This document shows positions 51,293 to 59,728 of a DNA stretch of 64,000 nt, piece after piece (position 1 is the first letter of the stretch; each line of letters starts with the position of its first letter). The notes beneath the pieces are model-generated. The model saw only the letters and a program-made list of their open reading frames with translations. It had not been told where the DNA came from and ran no database searches. The stretch covers positions 62,001 to 126,000 of the forward strand of contig NZ_VVIP01000079.1 of assembly GCF_009650435.1 (NCBI RefSeq). The letters are read 5' to 3'. The stretch comes from Foetidibacter luteolus (GTDB lineage Bacteria; Bacteroidota; Bacteroidia; Chitinophagales; Chitinophagaceae). A program made the position numbers and the translations under genes.

Positions 51293-52420
51293 ATGAAATT
51301 AACCGCATTCTTTACGCTCCTGGTTTATTTTGCCTTTCACCATGTAAACGCTTTTGCACAAACCGCGCCTGCCGCAGAAAGCGGCAACACCGCGGCCAGG
51401 CGATACCTTTATGTGGCTGTACCCGGCATACGGGATTACCTCGGTTATGGTGGTCATGGTATTCTTGTATTCGACATTAACAACAATCACCGTTTTGTAA
51501 AGCGTATAGCCACACAGGGCATGCACCCTAATGGCAAACCCTCCAATGTTAAAGGCATTGCTGTAAGCGTTGCCCTAAACAGTATTTATGTTAGCACGCT
51601 TGAATCTTTGCAGCGTATTGACCTAACAACGGAAAAACTGATTTGGGAAAAGCAGTTCGATGGCGGGTGCGACCGTATGGCCATATCACCGGATGGGCTT
51701 ACCATGTACCTGCCCTCTCTTGAAAAAGGCTGGTGGAATGTGGTAGATTGCGCAACGGGCAACCTTGTAAAAAAAATTGATGTATATAAGCGTGCCCATA
51801 ATACCATCTACAGCACTGCAGGCACACAGGTTTACCTGGATGATATTGCCAGCCCCTGGCTGTATGTTGCCGATGCGCAGCAACATAGCGTTTCTTCTAA
51901 AATAGGGCCTTTTAACAATAATGTACGCCCCTTTACGGTTAACGGTAAAGAAACGCTGGCTTATGTAACGGTTGACAGCCTGCTTGGCTTTGAAGTGGGC
52001 GATATACATAGCGGCAAAAAGCTGGCACATGTTGAAGTAGAAGGATGGCTGCCCGGCCCGGTTAGAAGGCATGGCAACCCCAGCCATGGCATAGGGCTAA
52101 CACCGGACGAAAAAGAGCTTTGGTTATGCGACGGGCACAATATGCGGCTGCACGTTTTTACTGCAGCCCCCCCTTACCAACAACTAACCACCATACCGTT
52201 GCAGGATATGCCGGGCTGGATAAACTTTAGCCTGGATGGCCGGTATGCCTACCCTTCCAGCGGTGAGGTGATTGACGTAAAAACACGCACTATTCTATAT
52301 ACCCTCAAAGATGAATTCAACAACAGCGTGGCCAGTGAAAAAATGCTGGAAATACAATTTAACGGCAATAAAATAACTAACGCAGGTAATCAGTTTGCCG
52401 TTGGCCAGGTAATGCGGTAA
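51293..52420 (+). CDS. Secreted beta-propeller (YncE-like) protein
   Basis: 375 residues. Signal peptide MKLTAFFTLLVYFAFHHVNAFAQ. Then repeated propeller blades: GILVFDINNNHRFVKRI, NSIYVSTLESLQRIDLTTEKLIWEKQF, DRMAISPDGLTMYLPSLE, HGIGLTPDEKELWLCDGHNMRLHVF. The blade ends (ISPDG, TPDEK) are typical of YncE/lactonase-like seven-blade proteins. No catalytic site is evident. Role unknown; it may bind a ligand or partner in the envelope. Confidence 0.8.
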   Translation: MKLTAFFTLLVYFAFHHVNAFAQTAPAAESGNTAARRYLYVAVPGIRDYLGYGGHGILVFDINNNHRFVKRIATQGMHPNGKPSNVKGIAVSVALNSIYVSTLESLQRIDLTTEKLIWEKQFDGGCDRMAISPDGLTMYLPSLEKGWWNVVDCATGNLVKKIDVYKRAHNTIYSTAGTQVYLDDIASPWLYVADAQQHSVSSKIGPFNNNVRPFTVNGKETLAYVTVDSLLGFEVGDIHSGKKLAHVEVEGWLPGPVRRHGNPSHGIGLTPDEKELWLCDGHNMRLHVFTAAPPYQQLTTIPLQDMPGWINFSLDGRYAYPSSGEVIDVKTRTILYTLKDEFNNSVASEKMLEIQFNGNKITNAGNQFAVGQVMR

Positions 52421-52490
52421 TACAATCAGTTTACGTTTTGCGGCGCCCTGCATGCTACCTCTCTGTAAAAGACACAACAGGTTACACTAC

Positions 52491-52597
52491 CGGGTGAGGG
52501 ATTGAAGCGGCTACCCCGGTGAGGCCATCGCAGCATGGGCCCTGTGCCGGAGTAGTAGCGGAAAGCCCGACCCCTTGCGAAGCTTGGGGGCACCCCC
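52491..52597 (-). repeat. Dispersed repeat family A, copy 6
   Basis: On the minus strand: GGGGGTGCCCCCAAGCTTCG, GGTCGGGCTTTCCGCT, cassette ACTACTCCGGCACAGGGCCC...GCCTCACCGGGG, TAGCCGCTTCAATCCCTCACCCG. It is about 90% identical to copy 8. Confidence 0.75.
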
Positions 52598-52710
52598 AAG
52601 TACGAAGGTAGAAGTACGAAGTACTTGTGTCATGTTAGATGTTTGGTGTGGGATGTACGATGTAATAAGTACGAAGATTGAAGTACGAAGTACGCGTAAT
52701 GTGTTAGATG
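52598..52710 (+). repeat. D-type tract joined to family A copy 6
   Basis: Repeated AAGTACGAAG units, then ATGTTAGATGTTTGGTGTGG and GATGTACGATGTA, then more AAGTACGAAG. The same series in the same order follows copy 8 at 59640-59713. Confidence 0.6.
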
Positions 52711-52748
52711 TGGAAAACGGCTGTATCAACTTTATTCCGGAGCGGGGT

Positions 52749-53708
52749 TTATTTTTCTTCTTTTTCCGCATGAAAGGCTTCCTTCAGCGTATCGCAAAAG
52801 CCAGACTCAATCATTTTCTCCGCAAGCGCAATCATATTCATAAAGGCTTTGCCGTTGCTTATGCCGTGGCCTATGATAACCGGCTTTGCCACACCTAAAA
52901 CAGGGGTGCCGCCATAATTTTCATAGTGAAAACGGTGCAGGTATTCGTCATTTTCAAGCTTGCGGGCTATGGCAATATCATAAATGGTTTCGGCCATTTT
53001 AAGAATAACATTGCCTGTAAAACCATCACAAACCACCACATCGGCTTTATCGTGAATTAAATCGCGGCCCTCTACATTACCGCAAAAATTAATGGAGCTG
53101 TTTTGCTTTAGCAAAGGGTAGGTTGCCTGTGCAAGCTGGTTGCCTTTGCCCTCTTCTTCACCAACATTCAGCAAACCAACAGATGGGTTTTCAATGCCCA
53201 GAATTTTCTCTGCATACAGGCTGCCCAGCAGGGCAAACTGGTTTAGTTGTTCGGGCTTGCAGTCTGCATTAAGGCCAACATCCAGCAGCAGGCCGGTTTT
53301 ACCGCTAAGCCGCGGTATAATTGTAGCAATTGTTGGGCGCATTACACCAGCTATGGCTTTGATGGTGTACATGGTGCCTACCAGCATGGCGCCTGTATTG
53401 CCGGCGCTGATAAAAGCTTCTATTTTGCCGGTTGATAGCAGATGAAAACCTATGGCAATAGAAGACTGTTGTTTTTCTTTTAAAGCTTTGGTAGGGTGCT
53501 CGTGGTAACCAATTACTTCTGGTGCATGAACTATTTTAATACGGCTATCGTCAATATTGTACTCTTGTAAAAGGGGGCTTATTTCTTCCTGCTTACCTAT
53601 ACAATACAGCACTGCCTTTCCTGTATAACCTTTTAAAAATAAATGGAGGCCCTTTACTGCTTCAAGCGGGGCATAGTCTCCACCCATCATGTCTAAGCCT
53701 ATATTCAT
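52749..53708 (-). CDS. plsX: Phosphate acyltransferase PlsX
   Basis: 319 residues from ATG 53708 (an in-frame ATG at 53717 is the alternative). IGLDMMGGDYAPLEAVKG opens the fold. EVIGYHEHPTKALKEKQQSSIAIG, FISAGNTGAMLVG, GLLLDVGLNADCKPEQLNQFALLG and VVCDGFTGNVILKMAE are all diagnostic. It converts acyl-ACP to acyl-phosphate for phospholipid synthesis. It lies downstream of yceD and rpmF in the usual order, but without fabH after it; a composite repeat follows instead. Confidence 0.94.
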   Translation of the reverse strand: MNIGLDMMGGDYAPLEAVKGLHLFLKGYTGKAVLYCIGKQEEISPLLQEYNIDDSRIKIVHAPEVIGYHEHPTKALKEKQQSSIAIGFHLLSTGKIEAFISAGNTGAMLVGTMYTIKAIAGVMRPTIATIIPRLSGKTGLLLDVGLNADCKPEQLNQFALLGSLYAEKILGIENPSVGLLNVGEEEGKGNQLAQATYPLLKQNSSINFCGNVEGRDLIHDKADVVVCDGFTGNVILKMAETIYDIAIARKLENDEYLHRFHYENYGGTPVLGVAKPVIIGHGISNGKAFMNMIALAEKMIESGFCDTLKEAFHAEKEEK

Positions 53709-53766
53709 GAGCGGCAATCTACAAAATATGTTGCTAAATTATTAACGAAAAAATGAAAGAAGAAGG

Positions 53767-53850
53767 GGCAAGTACGAGTTACGAAGTATCAAGTACCAGG
53801 ATGGGTGAGATGTTGTATGTGCGGTGGGACAGGCAAGAGCTACGAAGTAC
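53767..53850 (+). repeat. Degenerate D-type tract between plsX and rpmF
   Basis: AAGTACGAGTTACGAAGTAT and later GAGATGTTGTATGTGCGG, GAGCTACGAAGTACC. It is weakly similar to the tracts at 52598 and 59640, and here there is no family A element beside it. Confidence 0.4.
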
Positions 53851-53887
53851 CCGGAAAGGGTTTTGAACCTTCACCTATAGAAATACG

Positions 53888-53913
53888 ATACACAGGCCTA
53901 TGGGCCTGTGTAT
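53888..53913. terminator. Hairpin between rpmF and plsX
   Basis: ATACACAGGCC and GGCCTGTGTAT pair perfectly around a 4-base loop, 28 bases after the rpmF stop. The T-tract is poor, so it may act as a partial terminator or processing site before plsX. Confidence 0.5.
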
Positions 53914-53940
53914 GTGTAAATTGATATCTTTTAAAAGGGA

Positions 53941-54135
53941 CTAAGCTTTTAAAGGTGCTTTTTCAGACACCAGCTTTCCCTTGTAATACAATTTGCCTTC
54001 GCTTACATGTGCACGGTGGCGTACATGTGTTTCTCCGGTGGTTGTATCTTTACTTAATGTAACAGTCTCTGCTATATAGTGCGTTCTTCTTTTAGCGCTG
54101 CGCTGTTGAGAATGTCTCCTTTTTGGATTTGGCAT
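53941..54135 (-). CDS. rpmF: 50S ribosomal protein L32
   Basis: 64 residues. MPNPKRRHSQQRSAKRRTHY is the diagnostic start of L32. The downstream part (SEGKLYYKGKLVS) is normal. It has no cysteines, so it is the zinc-free (C-minus) form. It sits between yceD and plsX in the conserved order, 20 bases after yceD. Confidence 0.95.
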   Translation of the reverse strand: MPNPKRRHSQQRSAKRRTHYIAETVTLSKDTTTGETHVRHRAHVSEGKLYYKGKLVSEKAPLKA

Positions 54136-54155
54136 AACTCGAAATTTATAAAAAG

Positions 54156-54698
54156 TTAATCAAGATTTTTAAACTGGTCCAATCCTTTCCAGATTGAATT
54201 ATGTGTTTCTGTTTGTTCGTTTTTCAGGTGGTTCAGCCTTTCCAGCACTTCCTGGTTGCAGCCAGAATCTCCATTGGGTTTGTCTGCGCAAACTTTCTGC
54301 ATCGGGATGCTCAGGTTAATGAACTCATAAATCCAATCGGCTACGGATAAATGGCTTTCGCCGCGGCTGATGTAATAAACATCCGGGTCTTCTTCCTGGG
54401 CGTTCATTTCTTCAGGGTCATCCACCATCTTCACCACAATTTTAAACTCATCCCACAATTGCAGCGTAAGCGGGTTACCGCACCTGTCGCAGAAAACATC
54501 AGCAGAGCCGCCAATGTCAAATTTCAGCAACATGAAGCCGGTTTTTTTGTCAAGCTGAAGTTTAATGTCAGCATGGCAATTGGTAAAATCCTGCTCACCA
54601 TACTGGGCAAAGAACTTGTCCCCCACATGATACTCATACTCATGAATTCCCGGCTTAAGGCCTACAAACGCTATTTCAAACTCTCTACGGTTATTCAT
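54156..54698 (-). CDS. YceD-like DUF177 protein
   Basis: 180 residues. REFEIAFVGLKPGIHEYEYHVGDKFF at the start and FDIGGSADVFCDRCGNPLTLQLWDEFKIVV in the middle match DUF177, with CxxC plus further cysteines late (CADKPNGDSGCNQ) that may bind zinc. In other bacteria YceD is linked to 23S rRNA or ribosome maturation and is nearly always next to rpmF, as here. Confidence 0.88.
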   Translation of the reverse strand: MNNRREFEIAFVGLKPGIHEYEYHVGDKFFAQYGEQDFTNCHADIKLQLDKKTGFMLLKFDIGGSADVFCDRCGNPLTLQLWDEFKIVVKMVDDPEEMNAQEEDPDVYYISRGESHLSVADWIYEFINLSIPMQKVCADKPNGDSGCNQEVLERLNHLKNEQTETHNSIWKGLDQFKNLD

Positions 54699-54717
54699 GG
54701 TTGTTTTTTCGGGGTGG

Positions 54718-54725
54718 CAAAGGTA
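54718..54725 (-). promoter_or_regulatory. -7 promoter element of the yceD-rpmF-plsX operon
   Basis: TACCTTTG on the minus strand, exact TAnnTTTG, 19 bases before the ATG at 54698. A T-rich stretch lies near -33. Confidence 0.5.
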
Positions 54726-54822
54726 TGATAATTAAGCCAAAAGAAAAAGGAAAATTGGAGTTATCCTCATTCTTACCGTAATTGTGGACAGATTTTATGA
54801 CAGGCCAAAATTATCCACATTC

Positions 54823-55908
54823 ATGAATAATAAGACCGGCTACCCCTGGCTTAAAAGATTAACATTGTTGGTGTTAGCATTGCTTGCCTGGCTTTTTTCG
54901 CAGTTTCCTTACTTTGTTGAAACCTGGTATTCCACGGCAATTTATCCCTGGCTGGCGGCAAAAATGCGGTACCTGTTACATTTTATTCCGTTTAGTATTG
55001 GCGACATTTTATATGCTGTAGCAGCCCTCTGGCTAATAAAAACTGTGGTTAAGCTGGCAGTTAAAATATTAAACAAACGGTTTGACAAAGTTTATGTTAC
55101 CGGGGCTTTGCGCCGCAACCTTAACAGGGTGCTTGGCATCTACCTGTTTTTTAACCTGGCCTGGGGCCTTAATTACGACAGGCTGGGCATTGCTTACCAA
55201 TTAAAGATTACGCCGCAACCTTATGATACTACAGAACTTAAAGCGCTTACCGGCAGCCTGTTACAAAAAGTGAATGGCTACCGCGCCGTACTTGCCCGGC
55301 AACAGCGCTCCTACCCTTCTTACCAGCAGGTATTCGGCAAAGCAACCGAAGCCTACAAGGCTGTGGCCGATACTTTTCCGTTTCTGCGCTATACATCCCC
55401 ATCCATCAAGCGCTCCATGTATGGCAAAGCGGGCAACTACCTGGGCTTTCTCGGTTACCTCAACCCTTTTACCGGAGAATCGCAGGTAAATGTTACAGCC
55501 CCTCCTTTTTTATTGCCTTATGTTACCTGCCACGAGGTTGCCCACCAATTGGGCTATGGCAGCGAAAGCGAGGCCAACTTTACCGGCTACCTGGCTGCAA
55601 AGCAAAGCAGCGATCCTTTTTTTAATTATTCGGTTTATTTCGACCTGTTTAATTATGCCAACAATGAATTGTTTTACCGGGACAGCCTTGCCGCAAGGGC
55701 CAACTACCGCCAGCTTGATACATTGGTAAAACTTGACATGAAAACCTACCGTGACTACCAGCGGCGTTATAAAAATCCCGTGGAGCCTTTGATCAAAATA
55801 TTCTATAATAACTACCTCAAAATCAATGATCAGGCACGTGGTATTGAAAGTTATAATGAAGTTGTAGGATGGTTAATAGCCTACCAGAAAAAATATGGAC
55901 ATATTTAA
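54823..55908 (+). CDS. DUF3810 membrane protein with HExxH zinc-peptidase motif
   Basis: 361 residues from ATG 54823 (a GTG at 54784 is the alternative start). About three N-terminal membrane segments (LTLLVLALLAWLFSQFPYF, IGDILYAVAALWLIKTVVK, VLGIYLFFNLAWGLNYD). The rest is a soluble domain with YVTCHEVAHQLGYGSESEANFTGYLA, a clear HExxH plus a following Glu as third zinc ligand. This is DUF3810, a Bacteroidota family of putative metallopeptidases; the substrate is unknown. It is divergent from yceD. Confidence 0.87.
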   Translation: MNNKTGYPWLKRLTLLVLALLAWLFSQFPYFVETWYSTAIYPWLAAKMRYLLHFIPFSIGDILYAVAALWLIKTVVKLAVKILNKRFDKVYVTGALRRNLNRVLGIYLFFNLAWGLNYDRLGIAYQLKITPQPYDTTELKALTGSLLQKVNGYRAVLARQQRSYPSYQQVFGKATEAYKAVADTFPFLRYTSPSIKRSMYGKAGNYLGFLGYLNPFTGESQVNVTAPPFLLPYVTCHEVAHQLGYGSESEANFTGYLAAKQSSDPFFNYSVYFDLFNYANNELFYRDSLAARANYRQLDTLVKLDMKTYRDYQRRYKNPVEPLIKIFYNNYLKINDQARGIESYNEVVGWLIAYQKKYGHI

Positions 55909-55954
55909 CCCAACAACAAGAATCTGGGGCTTTCTGCTAATGAACTGCCAGCAA

Positions 55955-56036
55955 CTGCAGTTCCGGCTTTTCGCTGCAAGTCCTCGCCACTCGTACCTCG
56001 TGGCTGCGGGCTTTCCGCTTCAATCCGGCAGCCACC
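55955..56036 (+). repeat. Dispersed repeat family A, copy 7 (short)
   Basis: CTGCAGTTCCGGCTTTTCGCT, cassette GCAAGTCCTCGCCACTCGTAC...GGCTGCGGGCTTTCCGCT, CAATCCGGCAGCCACCC. It has the same cassette as copy 2 but lacks the GGGGGTGCCCCC head. Confidence 0.6.
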
Positions 56037-56096
56037 CAGCTTTACCAATACTGACCCAGCAGGCATCACCTCCCAATAATCATTACCGGCTGAACA

Positions 56097-58061
56097 TTAC
56101 TTACGCTTTTCAAATTCCTGCTTAACATCATCCAGGTGGCTGATGAATTTTTCAACATCGGCATCGTAGCCGTATTTAACATTACTTAGCGGGTTGCCCG
56201 CCAAATCAAGAAACATGTAAAGAGGTTGGGCGTTAATACCGAATTTCTTTATTTCGTAGTCCAGGTTTTTGAGGCCCACATTATCTATGTACTCCTTTTT
56301 GTCGTTGTAGTACTTTTCGTTTTCCGGCAGTTCTGTGGATTCGTCTACATACAGGCTGATAAGCACAAAATTTTCCTTCATGCGCTTTAATACGTCGGGA
56401 TGTTTCCAAACCTTTTCCTCCATTTTACGGCAGTTAGCGCATGAATGCCCGGTAAAATCCAGCATTACCGGTTTACTGAGTGCTTTAGCCGCAGCCAGGC
56501 CTTCTTCCAGGTCAAAGTATGCCGTAAGGCCAAAAGGCACATGCAGTTTATCTGTAAGTTTTTGCGGTGGTTTTGCATCGCCAGCCGGGCCTTCCGCAGA
56601 AACGGGCACTTTACCTATTTTATATTGCAGGTCATCCAGGTTAAAGTCCTGTGTTACAGACGGGGGAATTAAACCGCTCAGACCTTTCAGGGGAGCTCCC
56701 CATAAACCAGGCAACAGGTATAGGCCAAAACTGAACACAGCAATGCTGAAAAATAACCTGGGGATTCCGATGTGTTTCAGGTCGCTGTCGTGAGAGAACT
56801 TCAGCTTTCCCAGCAGGTAAAGCCCCAGCAGAAAGGACAGTACAATCCATATTACCAGGAAAATTTCCCTGTCAAGCAAGCGCCAGTGATATATAAGGTC
56901 AACATTGCTTAAAAACTTCAACGCCAGCGCCAGTTCTATAAAACCAAATGCCACTTTAACACTGTTAAGCCAGCCGCCGCTCTTAGGCAGCGATTGCATA
57001 AGCGAAGGAAAGAAGGCAAAAAGTGTAAATGGAAGTGCCAACCCAAGCCCAAAACCAAACATACCCACAATTGGCGCCAGCGTGGTGCCCTGTTGAGAGG
57101 TTTGTCCCAACAGCAGCCCAACAATGGGGCCGGTGCAGGAAAAGGAAACGATTACCAGTGTTAGCGCCATAAAGAAAATACCGCTGAAACCACCTTTACT
57201 GGCTTTTTCATCTGAACTGTTAGCCCATTTAGACGGCAGGGTTAACTCAAATGCACCCAACAAGGAAATACCAAACACAATGAATATGACAAAAAACAGC
57301 ATGTTGGTCACCGGGTGTATAGATATGAGGTACAATATCTTTTCCCCAAAGATCTTGGTTAGGATTATTGTGGGTATAGCATAAATAAGAACGATGCTGG
57401 CAGAATACCATGCCGCGTTACGTACACCCTGTTGTTTTGTTTTGCTTTTCTTTAAAAAGATGCTAACTGTTACCGGTATAAGCGGGAAAACACAGGGAGT
57501 AAAAATAGCCAATACGCCTGCGCCCAGGCAAAGCCAGAAAAGAGTGCCTAGTGTTTTGCCTTCCAGGTCACCCGTATTGGCAGCAACTGGCTTGCTCACC
57601 GGTTTAACCAATACCCTGAACTTTTCCTCGCCGCTGGGGAATTCATCACCGGCTTTTCCCAGCCATACAAACTTTCCGGTAACATAACTACTGTCGGCGG
57701 CTACGTGCAGCGGCAATTTAATTTCAGCACTGTCTGCAAAAGCATAAGCATTAGCCCCCTCCTGCACGGCAATTAACCGGCGGTTAGCACTTTCCCACAG
57801 CGTATCCCCGGGATGGGATAATGCGCTTAACGATGAATCAAGTTGCAGCGACGAAAAAAACACATCATCAGCCGTTTGCTTTTTAGCCGAGAAAAGGTAA
57901 ACATCTTTTTTAATTACGGCTTTTACATTAAGCCATGCCAATGAATCGTTAACCCGGCTTACCGAAAAAGAAAACTGCACAGGTTGCGAAGTATCCTGTG
58001 CAGTAATGTTATTGGCAAAAAGAACCGCCGCTAATAAAAAGGCAATAATATTTTTATTCAT
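56097..58061 (-). CDS. DsbD-type thiol:disulfide interchange protein
   Basis: 654 residues. Signal peptide (MNKNIIAFLLAAVLFANNITAQ), then an N-terminal DsbD-alpha-like domain (about 23-150). The membrane domain follows with 8 segments (about 175-460, including GVLAIFTPCVFPLIPVTVSIFL, whose Cys in TPCVFP is the active membrane Cys, and SFSCTGPIVGLLLGQ with the second). A C-terminal thioredoxin domain contains DFTGHSCANCRKMEEKVW (CxxC). It carries electrons from cytosolic thioredoxin to the periplasm. It follows a separate DsbD-alpha-like gene by 9 bases. Confidence 0.92.
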   Translation of the reverse strand: MNKNIIAFLLAAVLFANNITAQDTSQPVQFSFSVSRVNDSLAWLNVKAVIKKDVYLFSAKKQTADDVFFSSLQLDSSLSALSHPGDTLWESANRRLIAVQEGANAYAFADSAEIKLPLHVAADSSYVTGKFVWLGKAGDEFPSGEEKFRVLVKPVSKPVAANTGDLEGKTLGTLFWLCLGAGVLAIFTPCVFPLIPVTVSIFLKKSKTKQQGVRNAAWYSASIVLIYAIPTIILTKIFGEKILYLISIHPVTNMLFFVIFIVFGISLLGAFELTLPSKWANSSDEKASKGGFSGIFFMALTLVIVSFSCTGPIVGLLLGQTSQQGTTLAPIVGMFGFGLGLALPFTLFAFFPSLMQSLPKSGGWLNSVKVAFGFIELALALKFLSNVDLIYHWRLLDREIFLVIWIVLSFLLGLYLLGKLKFSHDSDLKHIGIPRLFFSIAVFSFGLYLLPGLWGAPLKGLSGLIPPSVTQDFNLDDLQYKIGKVPVSAEGPAGDAKPPQKLTDKLHVPFGLTAYFDLEEGLAAAKALSKPVMLDFTGHSCANCRKMEEKVWKHPDVLKRMKENFVLISLYVDESTELPENEKYYNDKKEYIDNVGLKNLDYEIKKFGINAQPLYMFLDLAGNPLSNVKYGYDADVEKFISHLDDVKQEFEKRK

Positions 58062-58070
58062 TAGAAGGTG

Positions 58071-58520
58071 CTACAGCAATTTTACATCAAATGTTTTTTT
58101 GGTTGGGGGCAGGCAACGCTCATCATTGCATACCATGTATTCAACCGTACCAGATATATTGGTTTTAACTTTTCCTTTCAATTTTACAGACTGTACAAAC
58201 TCCACTTTGTTGCTGTAATATTTTACATCTACACCAAAGTTTTCGTCCTTTATCGTTTGCAGGGCGCCTACTTCTTTTGGCTTTCCCGTTACGGAAAGCA
58301 ATGGGTTTGTTTTGAAAATAAACCTGGTTGGCACCGGGCCGCCGGCCGGGGTGCTTTGAGAATAAATATGCCAGGGTTTTGGTAAGGTAGCCGTAACTAC
58401 CAGTTCGTACAGGTTGTCAGCTTTTTTTCTTGCAGTGTAGCTCCACTGAACAGGGTCTTCTACTTGCCCGAACGTAATGCCGGCAAGCAGTATAAGAATA
58501 AATGTAAAAAGATATTTCAT
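58071..58520 (-). CDS. Stand-alone DsbD N-terminal (alpha) domain protein
   Basis: 149 residues from ATG 58520, where the signal peptide MKYLFTFILILLAGITFGQ begins (an ATG at 58535 adds five residues). The mature part, VQWSYTARKKADNLYELVVTATLPKPWHIYSQSTPAGGPVPTRF and ending EYMVCNDERCLPPTKKTFDVKL, is the DsbD-alpha immunoglobulin-like domain. Its two late Cys (VCNDERCLPP) match the CxxxxxC redox pair. It lies 9 bases before the full DsbD gene, which has its own N-terminal domain, so the cell has two such modules. It may be a dedicated partner. Confidence 0.87.
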   Translation of the reverse strand: MKYLFTFILILLAGITFGQVEDPVQWSYTARKKADNLYELVVTATLPKPWHIYSQSTPAGGPVPTRFIFKTNPLLSVTGKPKEVGALQTIKDENFGVDVKYYSNKVEFVQSVKLKGKVKTNISGTVEYMVCNDERCLPPTKKTFDVKLL

Positions 58521-58544
58521 CGGATTATTTTTCAAAATTTACGG

Positions 58545-58552
58545 CAAATCTA
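58545..58552 (-). promoter_or_regulatory. -7 promoter element of the DsbD pair
   Basis: TAGATTTG on the minus strand, exact TAnnTTTG, 24 bases before the ATG at 58520. Confidence 0.45.
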
Positions 58553-58687
58553 TCCAGCAAATTTTATATGCTTTGTTAATTAGCCGACACATAACCAACC
58601 CAGGCGCCCACTCATAACACCTGCTGGTTTACAAACCTGTTTACCTAAAAGGGTGTGAGAACCGGTTTATAGTTGAGCGCTCTTGTT

Positions 58688-59389
58688 TTACAGTGCGGTG
58701 GCCAACTCTTGCTTTTCGGCCGCTACAGTGCCGTACAGCTCCAAAATCTTAAAAACCTCCAGGCCATCCTGGTTGCCCAATGCGGCTGAAGTAGCCCTTT
58801 CAGGGTGCGGCATCATGCCCCATACATTACCGGCCCTGTTGCTTATGCCGGCTATGGAACGTATAGCCCCGTTGGGATTACTGCCTGCATTAACAGTACC
58901 TTTTTCATCGCAGTACCTGAATATTACCTGGTCATTCTCTTCAAGTTCGTACAAAGTTTTTTCATCGGCATAAAACCGGCCTTCGCCATGGGCCACCGGA
59001 ATTTTAAGCGCCCTGCCATCGCCGTTTTTCATATAGATGTTTTTGCAAACAAACTGCTGGTGGGCATTTTGCAGCAACACACCCGGTAACAGGTGGCTTT
59101 CGCATAAAATCTGGAACCCGTTGCACACACCCAGCACTTTGCCGCCACGGTTGGCGAAATCAATAACGCTTTGCATCATCGGGCTAAAACGGGCAATGGC
59201 GCCGCAACGCAGGTAATCACCGTAAGAAAATCCGCCGGGCAGCACAATGCAGTCTTCTGTTGAGAACATACTCAAATCCTTTTCCTTATGCCACAGCATG
59301 ATTACTTCTTTGTTAAGATCGTACTGCAGGGCATCCTGCATATCCCTGTCGCAATTGGAACCCGGAAAAACTACAACGCCAAATTTCAT
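58688..59389 (-). CDS. purQ: Phosphoribosylformylglycinamidine synthase glutaminase subunit
   Basis: 233 residues, the usual size of stand-alone PurQ (about 225). Class I glutaminase triad: C89 (VLGVCNGFQIL), H195 and E197 (MMPHPERATS). The oxyanion-side motif VVVFPGSNCDRDM at the start and VLPGGFSYGDYLRCGAIA are diagnostic. It frees ammonia from glutamine for PurL in purine synthesis. purS and purL are not in the window. A very clear promoter precedes it. Confidence 0.95.
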   Translation of the reverse strand: MKFGVVVFPGSNCDRDMQDALQYDLNKEVIMLWHKEKDLSMFSTEDCIVLPGGFSYGDYLRCGAIARFSPMMQSVIDFANRGGKVLGVCNGFQILCESHLLPGVLLQNAHQQFVCKNIYMKNGDGRALKIPVAHGEGRFYADEKTLYELEENDQVIFRYCDEKGTVNAGSNPNGAIRSIAGISNRAGNVWGMMPHPERATSAALGNQDGLEVFKILELYGTVAAEKQELATAL

Positions 59390-59409
59390 ATTACTTTGAT
59401 ATTAAGCCG

Positions 59410-59439
59410 CAAAGTTAACCGCTGAAGACAGTATTTCAA
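59410..59439 (-). promoter_or_regulatory. Promoter of purQ
   Basis: On the minus strand TTG (59437-59439), 19 bases, TAACTTTG (59410-59417), then 20 bases to the ATG. Both boxes and the spacing fit the Bacteroidota consensus; it is the best promoter in the window. Confidence 0.65.
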
Positions 59440-59533
59440 ACTTTGCCCTTGGTTGAGTGTTTGTTTGTTCAAAATTAAATGTTGCGAAGCCACCTGGCAG
59501 GCTGCCGGTAAGTAAAGCAGCGTGTTGCACTTT

Positions 59534-59639
59534 CGGGTGAGGGATTGAAGCGGTTACCCCGGTGAGGCCATCGCAGCAGAGCCTTGTGCCGGAGTAATAG
59601 CGGAAAGCCCGACCCCTTGCGTAGCTTGGGGGCACCCCC
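59534..59639 (-). repeat. Dispersed repeat family A, copy 8
   Basis: On the minus strand: GGGGGTGCCCCCAAGCTACGC, GGTCGGGCTTTCCGCT, cassette ATTACTCCGGCACAAGGC...GCCTCACCGGGG, TAACCGCTTCAATCCCTCACCCG. Confidence 0.75.
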
Positions 59640-59713
59640 AAAAGCAAGTACGAAGTTTGAAGTATGAAGTACTTTGATATGTAAGATGTTTGATGTGTGA
59701 TGTACGATGTGTA
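59640..59713 (+). repeat. D-type tract joined to family A copy 8
   Basis: AAGTACGAAGTTTGAAGTAT, GAAGTACTTTGATATG, then AAGATGTTTGATGTGTGATG and TACGATGTG. It aligns over about 70 bases with 52598-52665. Confidence 0.6.
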
Positions 59714-59728
59714 ACAAAGTCTAATGCA

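Larger units (their letters stand above)
52421..52748. other. 328-base region filled by a composite repeat
   Basis: It holds family A copy 6 (52491-52597) followed without a gap by a D-type tract (52598-52710). No gene. Confidence 0.6.

Noticed and set aside
53941..54135. Zinc-ribbon L32 considered
   Set aside because: No cysteine is present, so this is the zinc-free form.
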